Source: CFX5 sp964568485
GTDB lineage: Bacteria; Chloroflexota; Anaerolineae; Caldilineales; Caldilineaceae
Length of the DNA stretch: 19,750 nucleotides
Direction: 5' to 3'
NCBI GenBank assembly: GCA_964568485.1
Contig: CAZMRA010000065.1
Coordinates: forward strand, 1-19,750
Of the stretch, positions 1-8,457 are shown piece by piece. The notes beneath the pieces are model-generated. The model saw only the letters and a program-made list of their open reading frames with translations, made no database searches and had not been told where the DNA came from. Within the stretch, counting starts at the first letter, position 1, and the number at the start of each line of letters is the position of its first letter. A program made the translations under genes and the position numbers.

Positions 1-1471
1 CATAATTGGGCAAACGGAAAGGCGCAGATTCCCTACTGGCCGCAATCGCTTCTTGATGCCAGCCATCCAAAATGCGGGTGATTCGTTCCCAGGCAGTTTC
101 GGTCTCATCGCGGCGGATAAAGAGCGTGCTGTCGCCCAGCAGGGCATCCAGCAAGAGCCGCTCATAAGCATCGGCCGAGGGCTGACCAAAGCTGCTATAG
201 AGAAAGTCCATATTAACCGAAGCGGTTTGGATCACCGGACCGGGCGATTTCGCATCAAAGCTCAAGGAAATCCCCTCGTCGGGCTGAATGCGCAAGGTTA
301 AGATGTTGCTGTGCACATTCATGCGGTCGTTCAGTCCTTCGAACAGGCGCATGGGCGGCTTGCGGAAGATGATGTTGATCTCCGTCGATTTGGTGGGCAT
401 GGCCTTGCCCGTGCGCAAGTAAAAGGGCACCCCATTCCAGCGCCAGTTGTCGATTTCTAATTTCCAGGCGACGTAGGTATCGGTGATGGAATTAGCAGGA
501 ATGCCTTTGGTCTCCAGATAGCCGGGAATGGATTTGCCGCCAATCTTGCCCGCAGTATATTGGGCACGCACCACACGCCGCGGCACTTCGACCGGCTCCA
601 ACGGGCGGATCGACTGCATGACATTAACTTTTTGATCACGCACCGCTTTCCCATCGATCGCGACCGGCGGCTCCATCGCCGTGAGCGCCACCAACTGCAT
701 CACATGGTTCTGGACCATGTCACGTAGGGCGCCGGACTGGTCGTAATAGCCGCCGCGATCGCCGACCCCCAAGCTCTCGGCCACGGTTATCTGCACATGA
801 TCAATGAAATTACGGTTCCAGATCGGCTCAAAAATGCCGTTGCCGAAGCGAAAGACCAAGATATTCTGCACGGTCTCTTTGCCGAGATAATGGTCAATGC
901 GATAGATCTGGTCCTCTTCGAACAGCCGCGCCAGATGATCATTAAGATCTTTGGCGCTGGTCAGATCGTGACCAAAGGGCTTCTCGATAATCAACCGACT
1001 CCACCGATCGTTGGCGCTCTCACCAGAGACCTGCACCAAGTGATGTTCGTGGATCAGCGAGGTAACATCTTTGAAGACTTCTGGCGGGGTGGCCAGATAA
1101 AAGAGGCGGCTCCACTGCTCTCCCCGCTCTGATTCAAAGGTCTCAATCCGCTGTCTAAGCTGCGCAAAGCTAGCACTATCATCGTAATTGCCTGGCTGAT
1201 AATAGAGACAATTCGCAAAGTTTGCCCATTCTTCATCGGCGAAGTGGGTGTCTTGATGTTCATCAGCCATATGGCTGCGTAAGCTGTCGATCATCAGCTC
1301 GCGGAATTCCTCGTCACTGTACTCAGTGCGCGCAAAGCCCAGTACCGCAAAGCCGTTGGGTAGCAGATCTTGGTGATACAGATGAAAGAGCGCAGGGATC
1401 AACTTGCGCTTGGCGAGATCTCCCGAAGCACCAAAGACAACGATCAAGACGGGTTGGGCTACGCGCTTCAT
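1..1471 (-). CDS. zwf: Glucose-6-phosphate dehydrogenase, 3' end cut by the window edge
   Basis: Oxidises glucose 6-phosphate to 6-phosphogluconolactone with NAD(P)+, the first step of the oxidative pentose phosphate pathway, in the cytosol. The frame from the ATG at 1471 stays open to the edge (490 codons). The family is usually about 480 to 510 residues, so only a short tail should be missing. The N-terminal Rossmann motif GASGDLAKRKL (residues 14-24) binds the nucleotide. The substrate-binding signature RIDHYLGKE is at residues 191-199, followed by NFIDHVQIT and GALRDMVQNHVMQL, which belong to the active-site half. AGAGGAG stands about six bases before the ATG. It lies 54 bases downstream of rpiB on the same strand, so the two pentose phosphate genes are probably cotranscribed. 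The identification is secure; only the C terminus is unseen. Confidence 0.96.
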   Translation of the reverse strand, partial: MKRVAQPVLIVVFGASGDLAKRKLIPALFHLYHQDLLPNGFAVLGFARTEYSDEEFRELMIDSLRSHMADEHQDTHFADEEWANFANCLYYQPGNYDDSASFAQLRQRIETFESERGEQWSRLFYLATPPEVFKDVTSLIHEHHLVQVSGESANDRWSRLIIEKPFGHDLTSAKDLNDHLARLFEEDQIYRIDHYLGKETVQNILVFRFGNGIFEPIWNRNFIDHVQITVAESLGVGDRGGYYDQSGALRDMVQNHVMQLVALTAMEPPVAIDGKAVRDQKVNVMQSIRPLEPVEVPRRVVRAQYTAGKIGGKSIPGYLETKGIPANSITDTYVAWKLEIDNWRWNGVPFYLRTGKAMPTKSTEINIIFRKPPMRLFEGLNDRMNVHSNILTLRIQPDEGISLSFDAKSPGPVIQTASVNMDFLYSSFGQPSADAYERLLLDALLGDSTLFIRRDETETAWERITRILDGWHQEAIAASRESAPFRLPNY

Positions 1472-1525
1472 GACGTGCTCCTCTGGCTTAGAACTATCCG
1501 TGCATTTGACGGATAAGCTAAATTC

Positions 1526-1987
1526 TTAGCGCTGCGCTGCGGATTCTAATGAGTTGATTTTGTCCAAACGGCGCTGAAACCGTGCGGCGGGGTCAAACTC
1601 TGCTTGGACAAAGGCGCGCACCAGTTCGCGAGCGACGGCCTCGCCAATCACTCGGCTCCCCAGGCACAGGACATTCATGCTGTCGTGCTCTACACCCTGG
1701 TGCGCACTGTAGATATCATGCGCCACCGAAGCGCGGACCCCGCGCATCTTGTTGGCGGCGATCGCCATCCCTACGCCGCTCCCGCAGAGCAGAATCCCTC
1801 GCTCAACTTGTTCTTGCTGGATTGCCTGGCCGACCAGTGCGGCATAGTCGGGAAAGTCGACCGAGTCGGGCGAATCAACCCCAAAGTCCAATACAGTAAA
1901 ACCCAGCGCCTCGAGCTCAGCCCGAACAGCGGACTTCAACAGAAGGCCCGCATGATCGCAAGCCAGTGCAATTGTTTTCGTAGACAT
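1526..1987 (-). CDS. rpiB: Ribose-5-phosphate isomerase B (RpiB/LacAB family)
   Basis: Interconverts ribose 5-phosphate and ribulose 5-phosphate in the non-oxidative pentose phosphate pathway, in the cytosol. The 153-residue product has the usual family length. It shows the N-terminal CDHAG motif (residues 10-14), the active-site cysteine C68 in GILLCGSGVGMAIAANK, and the later motif GVEHDSMNVLCLGSRVIG, in a form I associate with Chloroflexota RpiB. An in-frame ATG at 2122 would add 45 residues that do not look like the family, so the ATG at 1987 is chosen. That start fits a sigma70-like promoter at 2052-2080, which would lie inside the longer reading frame. zwf follows 54 bases downstream. 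Confidence 0.95.
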   Translation of the reverse strand: MSTKTIALACDHAGLLLKSAVRAELEALGFTVLDFGVDSPDSVDFPDYAALVGQAIQQEQVERGILLCGSGVGMAIAANKMRGVRASVAHDIYSAHQGVEHDSMNVLCLGSRVIGEAVARELVRAFVQAEFDPAARFQRRLDKINSLESAAQR

Positions 1988-2051
1988 AATTTGCTTCAAA
2001 ACCTCAGTGGCCAATTTGGGGTAAGCAGATAACAATTTCTTTGATTTCCTG

Positions 2052-2080
2052 ATTGTAGTATGAACAGGGCTGGCTTCCAA
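2052..2080 (-). promoter_or_regulatory. Predicted sigma70-type promoter of rpiB-zwf
   Basis: On the minus strand TTGGAA (2080-2075) and TACAAT (2057-2052) are separated by exactly 17 bases. The -10 matches the consensus at five of six positions and the -35 at four. The likely start point near 2045 would give a leader of about 58 bases before rpiB. This is seen by eye only. Confidence 0.45.
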
Positions 2081-2165
2081 ATGGACGCAAGAATGGATGC
2101 AGTGGGGATGCGCCGGGAGCACCAGCCTACCAAGCTAATAGACTGGGGCGCAGGCTAGGGGAGGG

Positions 2166-2202
2166 CAGGGGCAAGATCGCAATGGAGCCATCTTGTCCCC
2201 TG
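2166..2202 (-). other. Stem-loop just downstream of the recombinase gene
   Basis: CAGGGGCAAGAT (2166-2177) pairs with ATCTTGTCCCCTG (2190-2202): twelve base pairs with one bulged base and a loop of about twelve. On the minus strand it begins about 19 bases after the recombinase stop codon. No T-run follows on either strand, so it is not a textbook intrinsic terminator. It could still end or stabilise the recombinase transcript. The rest of the 233-base gap between the recombinase and rpiB holds only the rpiB promoter. Confidence 0.4.
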
Positions 2203-2220
2203 TAACTTTATTCTATCGGT

Positions 2221-3090
2221 TTAGACAATCAAGTGTAGGGCGCTGCTCTCATCCGGCTTGGCATGGACATACATGCTGGTAACGGCCAGGCTGCTGTGGC
2301 CAAGGGTATCACGTACCAGTGCGACCGTGGCGCCGCGGTCTAATGCATGGCTAGCGTGGCTATGGCGAAACCAGTGGGGCGATACATTGCCTTCGATGCC
2401 AGCTCGGATGGCCGCAGCCCGGACAATGCGCCAAGCTTGGCTTGGATCCAAGTGGCCGCCTTTACGACTGCGAAAGACTGGATCGTCCAAACTAACATTT
2501 CTTCGCATAGCACACAGGGCTTTCCAGGTCTCGGCCGAGAGCTTGACTGCGCGGGTCTTTTCACCTTTACCAAAGAGGGTGACTTGGCCGGAGTTGCCAT
2601 TGGGCTGAACATCCCGCCATTTGAGCGCACAGACTTCGCTGATCCGGCCAGCACTGGCATAGAGCAAGCGCAGCAGCACCTTGTTGCGCTCATCCTTGGT
2701 CAGCGCAATCATAGTCATCACTTCGGACTCGGTCAGGATCCGCTCGGCCAGTGTGTTCTTTACTTTGGGGGCCTTGAGCGCCGCGGCCACGTTAAAGGTC
2801 AAATAGCCCAGCTTTTGGCCAAATGTAAACAGGCTCTTGACGCTGTTGATCGCGCGCTTGCGCGTATTCGCACTGAGACCATCAAGCGAATCCAGATAAG
2901 CTTGCAGATCCTGCAGCGCGACCTGCCGCAACGGTTTTCCGACAAACGAACAGAAGCGCTCAATGTCGGCGGCGTATGCTTTTTGCGTGTGCTCGCTTTT
3001 ACCGTATAGCCACAGGTCGATCAACTGTAGATCACTGTGAGCCTGCACTAGTTTTGGCGTGTTTTGTGTCGACTGAATAAGCGCGCCCAT
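2221..3090 (-). CDS. Tyrosine recombinase / integrase, XerC/D-like
   Basis: A 289-residue site-specific recombinase that would cut and rejoin DNA through a 3'-phosphotyrosine link. The N-terminal SAM-like core-binding domain spans about residues 22-105 (TQKAYAADIERF, then SANTRKRAINSVKSLF). The catalytic domain follows with the full set of residues: R149 (SAGRISEVCALKW), K175 (LFGKGEKTR), H239 and R242 (PHWFRHSHASHALDRGA), H265 (TLGHSSL) and nucleophile Y274 (SMYVHAKP). Its length fits Xer proteins and small integrases and is too short for a hairpin-telomere resolvase. It stands alone, with no cargo genes or second recombinase. A perfect 52-base palindrome with a dif-like centre lies 25 bases upstream and overlaps its predicted promoter. 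Whether it is the housekeeping chromosome-dimer recombinase or belongs to an accessory element cannot be told from the sequence. Confidence 0.93.
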   Translation of the reverse strand: MGALIQSTQNTPKLVQAHSDLQLIDLWLYGKSEHTQKAYAADIERFCSFVGKPLRQVALQDLQAYLDSLDGLSANTRKRAINSVKSLFTFGQKLGYLTFNVAAALKAPKVKNTLAERILTESEVMTMIALTKDERNKVLLRLLYASAGRISEVCALKWRDVQPNGNSGQVTLFGKGEKTRAVKLSAETWKALCAMRRNVSLDDPVFRSRKGGHLDPSQAWRIVRAAAIRAGIEGNVSPHWFRHSHASHALDRGATVALVRDTLGHSSLAVTSMYVHAKPDESSALHLIV

Positions 3091-3115
3091 GTGGTAATAA
3101 CCAGCCCCATTCTCA

Positions 3116-3167
3116 TTGTATTCTCTAATGCAAGATAACTATACTTATCTTGCATTAGAGAATACAA
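3116..3167. repeat. Perfect 23-6-23 palindrome with a dif-like centre, upstream of the recombinase
   Basis: The arms at 3116-3138 and 3145-3167 are exact reverse complements over 23 bases, around the six-base centre CTATAC (3139-3144). The inner 28 bases (3128-3155) have the 11-6-11 layout of Xer dif sites: a left arm ending ATAA, an AT-rich hexamer and a right arm starting TTAT. E. coli dif has the same inner ends. The match stops cleanly at both ends. The recombinase ATG is 25 bases away, and the right arm carries the predicted -10 box of that gene. Possible roles are a recombination core site, an autoregulatory operator, or both. Confidence 0.9.
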
Positions 3168-3187
3168 GAAAACTGGAGACCTGTCAA
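3159..3187 (-). promoter_or_regulatory. Predicted sigma70-type promoter of the recombinase gene
   Basis: On the minus strand a consensus -35 box TTGACA (3187-3182) and TATTCT (3164-3159) are 17 bases apart. The -10 lies inside the right arm of the 3116-3167 palindrome, and the likely start point near 3152 is inside it too. Protein bound to the palindrome would therefore block transcription of the recombinase. The -35 overlaps a small perfect dyad, TCAAGC-CCCA-GCTTGA (3184-3199). Confidence 0.5.
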
Positions 3188-3247
3188 GCCCCAGCTTGAT
3201 AATCACTTGGCTCTCTCGATGCGCCCCGACAATAACGAGCACAGACA

Positions 3248-4170
3248 TCAACGCTGTTCAGTCGTGATCGGCACCAGGTAGACCTGCGACTCCGGCAAAG
3301 CGCTATTCCCCTGAATCGTAGCCTGGTTATAGCTTACTAATGAACCATCTACCCAGGTAATCATCAAAGGAGACGTAAAGATCATGTCGGTAACTGGTGG
3401 CTGCTCGATGAGTACCGCATAAGCAAACGATATCTGCTCACCAACAGACAATGTGCCAATTTCAAAACTCAAATCGGCTCCAGCTCGCACGACACCTTGC
3501 NNNNNNNNNNNNNNNNNNNNNNNNNNNNNNNNNNNNNNNNNNNNNNNNNNNNNNNNNNNNNNNNNNNNNNNNNNNNNNNNNNNNNNNNNNNNNNNNNNNN
3601 GCTCAAGTTCGTGACAGGTGCCCCTCTGCCAGTCAAAGTAGCATGGTATGTTATCTGGTTACTCCCATCAGGCTGCTTATTGATTTCAGTGGATAATTGA
3701 ATCAGTACAGTGCTATCATGAACCGACCATTCCAGATCGAATTGACGTGGGCCACCCCATGCCCCCAGATCATTCGGCGAGCCGTCCAAATCCAAGTAAG
3801 CCACAGCTGGATCACCCGCATCAATACAAGGAGAATCTGCGCCCAGCCGATAATCACCGTGCGCTGGGTTCACAAAGAGCGGATCACCCCGTAATTCGCC
3901 CGGGCCAGACTCATCAACACCTTGATAATCAAGCTGATTGCCCCAGACGTTGTTGTAGCCTAAGCTTATCCCGCTACTCTCCACGGTAATACCGATTTCC
4001 TGGTGATTTACGACAATATTATTTGGAAATTCACCGAATGGGTACGGGGAACTTTGGGCCCAGGCCGGGCGAGCAAAGCCACTAAACAGCAAAACAAGGG
4101 CACAAAAACCGAGCACATGACGCGCCAACCAGCCAGCAACTACGAGAATGGGGGCTTCTCGAATAGACAT
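3248..4170 (-). CDS. Secreted protein with beta-helix tail motif and DUF11-like domain, interrupted by a gap
   Basis: Residues 1-38 are a signal peptide (basic start, hydrophobic stretch, ARPAWA cut before Q39), so the product is exported. Residues about 50-90 resemble one last turn of a right-handed beta-helix (NNIVVNHQE, GYNNVWGNQLDYQG). Next comes the signature that usually closes such proteins: RGDPLFVNPAHGDYRLGADS (94-113), PCIDAGDP and DLDGSPNDLGAWGG. From about 147 a beta-sandwich domain begins (ITYHATLTGRG). After the 100 N the protein resumes in another frame with SFEIGTLSVGEQISFAYAV, typical of DUF11-like domains, and ends in ITTEQR. I take both parts as one gene because the reading fits, but the gap length is unknown. 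AAGGAAG precedes the ATG at 4170. No function can be assigned; surface adhesion or carbohydrate contact would be a guess. hemL ends 147 bases upstream, and nothing clear lies between. Confidence 0.7.
3501..3600. other. Assembly gap of 100 N inside the secreted-protein gene
   Basis: Exactly 100 N, the usual placeholder for a gap of unknown size. The reading frame differs by one on the two sides, which agrees with the real length not being 100. Confidence 0.99.
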
Positions 4171-4317
4171 TGCTCTTCCTTTGCGTTGAGATGGACGATG
4201 ATTGCCAGAGCAAAAGTAATGATGGCTGACTTTAAGCTAAATGTGCTCGGTTTACATGATGATTGCAGACCAATTCACTGATGAACGTTATGCGATTCAC
4301 CCACAAAGTGATTTGAT

Positions 4318-5604
<1,287 letters not shown>

Positions 5605-5701
5605 CTCTGTTTCCTATCTATTCTATTGATTGAACCACGAAGAAAACCCGTATTCTTGATCCCTTTCGTGGTAAGGCGATAAGTTCGTAAAAATGAATGC
5701 G

Positions 5702-6997
5702 TCAATGACCAGCTTGTGACGAATGCGTGCGTACAGTGACTGGCGAGCTACACTCGTCATCAAGCTTAAAGAGCGTCCGAAAGGTGACAACGATATCATC
5801 GACATCTGGTTCAGCGGCCAGCGCCTTTAGATTCACCGTGGGCTCATGCAACAGGCTGTTGACCAGCGATTGGGTCAAGTGCTCCAGTTGATCCCGCGTC
5901 TGCGGATCAACATCCCCCAAGAAGCGCAACGCCCGGGCCAATTCCTTCTGGCGAATGTGCTCGGCTTTTTGACGTAGCGCCACAATATGGGGCTTGACAA
6001 CCAAGGCCTGCACTTGCTGTTGCCAATCGGCCACTTCTTCGGCGATGATCGCGTCGACCTGCGGCACCGCCTGCTGGCGCAGACTTAGCGCATCATCCAG
6101 GTTCGCCCGTAGATCGTCCATATCGAAGCAGCGTACGCCTGGCAAACTCGCCACGGCCGGATCGATATCGCGCGGCACGGCCAGGTCGATCAGCGTGAGC
6201 GGCGCATCCCCGCGTAAACGCATCACCTCGGCCAGCAAGTCCGGCGTGATGATTGGCTGGCCAGCACTGGTGGCGCTAAAGACCAGATCGGCCTCAACCA
6301 GCGCCATAGGTAATTCAGCCAAACCATAGCCCTGCCCACCCCACGCAGCCGCACGCTGTACAGCCTTGCTCACGGTGCGATTGGCGAGATCGATCTGAGT
6401 AACACCCCGAGAGCGCAAGGCGGTGATGGCCAATTCGCCCATTTCGCCCAAGCCGATCACTAAAATGCGCTGCGAGCGCAGATCTCCGCAGACTTTTTGA
6501 GCCAACGTGACTGCAACCGAGCTGATGCTAGCCGGATTGGTGCTGATGGTCGTTTCGCTACGCGCCCGCTTCCCTGCTCGAATCGCGGCGTGAAAAAGCC
6601 GAGTAAGTATGGGCCCGGTGGTGTGCGCAGCCAAGGCTTGTTCATAGGCAGAAGTCACCTGCCCTAAAATTTGTGGCTCACCGAGGATCTGCGAATCCAA
6701 GCCAGCAGCTACTCGGCAAAGATGCGTGGCAACATCAACATCGCGATAGAAATAGGTATGGGTCAAAAAGTTGGCAGGGGCCATGTGATGGACACGACTT
6801 AAGAATCGCACCAGCAGCTCATACGCATCATGATCATCATCAACCTCGGCATAGAGTTCGACGCGGTTGCAGGTGGCAAGTACCGCCAATGCCCGTACGG
6901 CCGGATGGCGTTGATGATGCAACACCGGCCCGCTGAGATATTCNNNNNNNNNNGATGCCGTATGATGGCTAATCCCAAGACAAACCAACTGTGTCAT
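5702..6997 (-). CDS. hemA: Glutamyl-tRNA reductase, with a small gap near the N terminus
   Basis: Reduces glutamyl-tRNA(Glu) to glutamate-1-semialdehyde with NADPH, the committed step of the C5 pathway. The ATG at 6997 gives the typical start MTQLVCLGISHHTA, and GAGG lies about seven bases before it. An upstream in-frame start at 7078 overlaps hemY and adds unlike residues, so it is rejected. The catalytic cysteine is C43 in ATCNRVELY. GLDSQILGEPQILGQV (99-114) is the glutamate-recognition motif and GLGEMGELA (182-190) the NADPH-binding turn. A helical dimerisation domain follows. The 10 N at 6944-6953 hide part of the segment after HHTA. Relatives have roughly 34 residues between that point and the catalytic motif, but here only about 26 fit, so the true gap is likely some 25 bases longer. 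It starts 8 bases after hemY ends. The identification is secure. Confidence 0.96.
   Translation of the reverse strand: MTQLVCLGISHHTAXXXXEYLSGPVLHHQRHPAVRALAVLATCNRVELYAEVDDDHDAYELLVRFLSRVHHMAPANFLTHTYFYRDVDVATHLCRVAAGLDSQILGEPQILGQVTSAYEQALAAHTTGPILTRLFHAAIRAGKRARSETTISTNPASISSVAVTLAQKVCGDLRSQRILVIGLGEMGELAITALRSRGVTQIDLANRTVSKAVQRAAAWGGQGYGLAELPMALVEADLVFSATSAGQPIITPDLLAEVMRLRGDAPLTLIDLAVPRDIDPAVASLPGVRCFDMDDLRANLDDALSLRQQAVPQVDAIIAEEVADWQQQVQALVVKPHIVALRQKAEHIRQKELARALRFLGDVDPQTRDQLEHLTQSLVNSLLHEPTVNLKALAAEPDVDDIVVTFRTLFKLDDECSSPVTVRTHSSQAGH
6944..6953. other. Assembly gap of 10 N inside hemA
   Basis: Ten N interrupt codons 15-18 of hemA. The frame happens to continue across them, but comparison with the family suggests that about eight more residues are missing than the N run allows. 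The number of N is probably arbitrary. Confidence 0.98.
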
Positions 6998-7005
6998 CAC
7001 AAACC

Positions 7006-8403
7006 TCAATCCACTCCAGCTGTGGGGAACAACGCCGCAAGGGCTTGCGCCGCGGCCCGCTCGCCTGATTCGATGCAATCTGGAATTCCTACACCACGAT
7101 AGGCGGCACCGGCCACGTAGAGCCCAGGGATTGCGGACACAGCCTGTTCAATTGCTTCCAACCGCGCTGGATGACCAAGCAAATATTGGGGCATGGCCTG
7201 TGGCCAGCGATGCACCCACCAACGCTGCGGCGCTATTTGAATGCCTACCGTATCGGCGATCTCGGTACGTGCCATGGCCAATAATTCCTCATCGGTCAAC
7301 GTGGTCACATCGCTGCGACCGTAGCGCCCCGCATAGACCCGTACCAAAAGCTGACCATCGGGCGCTCGCCCAGGCCATTTGTTGGAACTCCACGTGCACG
7401 CCAGCAGATCACTCTCCTCCACCCGCGGAATGACATAGCCATAACCAGTCAAGTTGGTCGGGAGGGAGGACTCCTCAAAGGCCAGCGTAATGATAGCAGC
7501 CGAGGCATAAGGAATCTGACGATGCAGCTCGGCCAGCTCCGGCGCGACCGCTGCCAACAACTCCGCGGTGACAAACGCCGGCGTAGCGGCGATCACCGCA
7601 TCGGCCGACCAGGTTCGGCCATCGGCTGTCTGCACAAGATAACCAGCTCCCTGACGCTGGAGAGGTAATGCAGCTTGCCCAAGCACGATTTCCGTGTGCT
7701 GCAAGGCGGCTGTGATGGTCTCGACCAGGGTCGCCATGCCACCGGGCAACGAAACAAAGGGCGGATGGGCAGACGCCGCGGGCGCTGCTGTATTTTGTTG
7801 CAAGCCATTCAGCAGGCTGCCATATTTCAATTCAAGCTGCCGCAATTGCGGAAAGGTCGCGGCCAAGCTGAGTTGCGTACCATCCCCAGCGTAGATCCCG
7901 CTCATCAGCGGTTCGACCAAGGCTTCATACACCTCAGTGCCCAAGCGCCGAGTGACAAAATTGGCGATCGTCTCGTCACCATTGTCTGGTGCAGGTGGGA
8001 TGGTTGCCTCCTCGGCCAAACGAGCTTGCCCTTCAGGCGAAATCAGCGGATTCTCGCGCAGTGCAGCCAAGTTGGTCGGGATCATACCGGTCAAGCCGGT
8101 GGGCAAGGGATATAACTGGCCATGGCGCCGGACATAGGTATGCGTATTATGCGACAGACGGCCGTGCAACTGGTCCTCAATGCCCAGCTCACGGCAAAGG
8201 CCAATCCCGCGGGGTTTACGGGACAGAAAACTATCAGGCGCAGCCTCCACCACAAAGCCATCTTCGCGTTCGGTTTGGAGCTTACCTCCCAGCCGTTCTG
8301 AGCGCTCGATCAACGTGATCGCCACGTCATCGCGCAGTTTTTCCAGCCGGTAGGCGGCCGCCAGGCCGGTGATACCACCCCCGATAATGACAATTCGTTG
8401 CAT
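7006..8403 (-). CDS. hemY: FAD-dependent proto-/coproporphyrinogen oxidase (HemY/CgoX family)
   Basis: A flavoprotein that removes six electrons from a porphyrinogen ring. In this cluster the substrate is more likely coproporphyrinogen III (CgoX role) than protoporphyrinogen IX, because a coproheme decarboxylase gene lies nearby. That is inference. The 465 residues fit the family. The FAD dinucleotide motif IVIIGGGITGLAAAYRLE is at residues 4-21. FVSLPGGMATLVETI and the C-terminal flavin motif VAGAAYRGVGIPDCIESGE are diagnostic. The ATG at 8403 is preceded by TGAGGTC. An in-frame ATG at 8436 only adds eleven residues before the flavin fold and has no good ribosome site. Gaps of 54 bases to hemH and 8 bases to hemA place it inside the operon. 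Confidence 0.95.
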   Translation of the reverse strand: MQRIVIIGGGITGLAAAYRLEKLRDDVAITLIERSERLGGKLQTEREDGFVVEAAPDSFLSRKPRGIGLCRELGIEDQLHGRLSHNTHTYVRRHGQLYPLPTGLTGMIPTNLAALRENPLISPEGQARLAEEATIPPAPDNGDETIANFVTRRLGTEVYEALVEPLMSGIYAGDGTQLSLAATFPQLRQLELKYGSLLNGLQQNTAAPAASAHPPFVSLPGGMATLVETITAALQHTEIVLGQAALPLQRQGAGYLVQTADGRTWSADAVIAATPAFVTAELLAAVAPELAELHRQIPYASAAIITLAFEESSLPTNLTGYGYVIPRVEESDLLACTWSSNKWPGRAPDGQLLVRVYAGRYGRSDVTTLTDEELLAMARTEIADTVGIQIAPQRWWVHRWPQAMPQYLLGHPARLEAIEQAVSAIPGLYVAGAAYRGVGIPDCIESGERAAAQALAALFPTAGVD

Positions 8404-8457
8404 AAAAGACCTCACAGTACGCAGTGCTGGTCTCATCTAGCCAGCACTACTTGCGAC

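Noticed and set aside
2347..3009. 220-codon plus-strand frame opposite the recombinase
   Set aside because: Antisense of a gene with all catalytic residues in place; no family features.
3116..3167. Hairpin-telomere (protelomerase) target site, suggested by a long perfect palindrome beside a tyrosine recombinase
   Set aside because: Known telomere resolvases are much larger (over 400 residues), and this 289-residue protein has an ordinary Xer/integrase layout. The palindrome is also internal to a contig and has a six-base non-palindromic centre.
3116..3167. Palindrome as an intrinsic terminator of the secreted-protein gene
   Set aside because: No T-run follows either arm, and a promoter with a consensus -35 overlaps it. 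Termination as a side effect cannot be excluded but is not the best reading.
3048..3251. 67-codon minus-strand frame spanning the palindrome
   Set aside because: No ribosome site or recognisable domain; it crosses the palindrome and promoter in the space before the recombinase.
5634..5672. ACCACGAA/TTCGTGGT inverted repeat between hemA and hemL
   Set aside because: Eight pairs across a loop of about 23 bases with no T-run. It is too weak to call a terminator or operator.
6997..7078. Longer hemA starting at 7078
   Set aside because: It would overlap the end of hemY by about 70 bases and add 27 residues unlike any glutamyl-tRNA reductase. The start at 6997 has a good ribosome site and the family N terminus.
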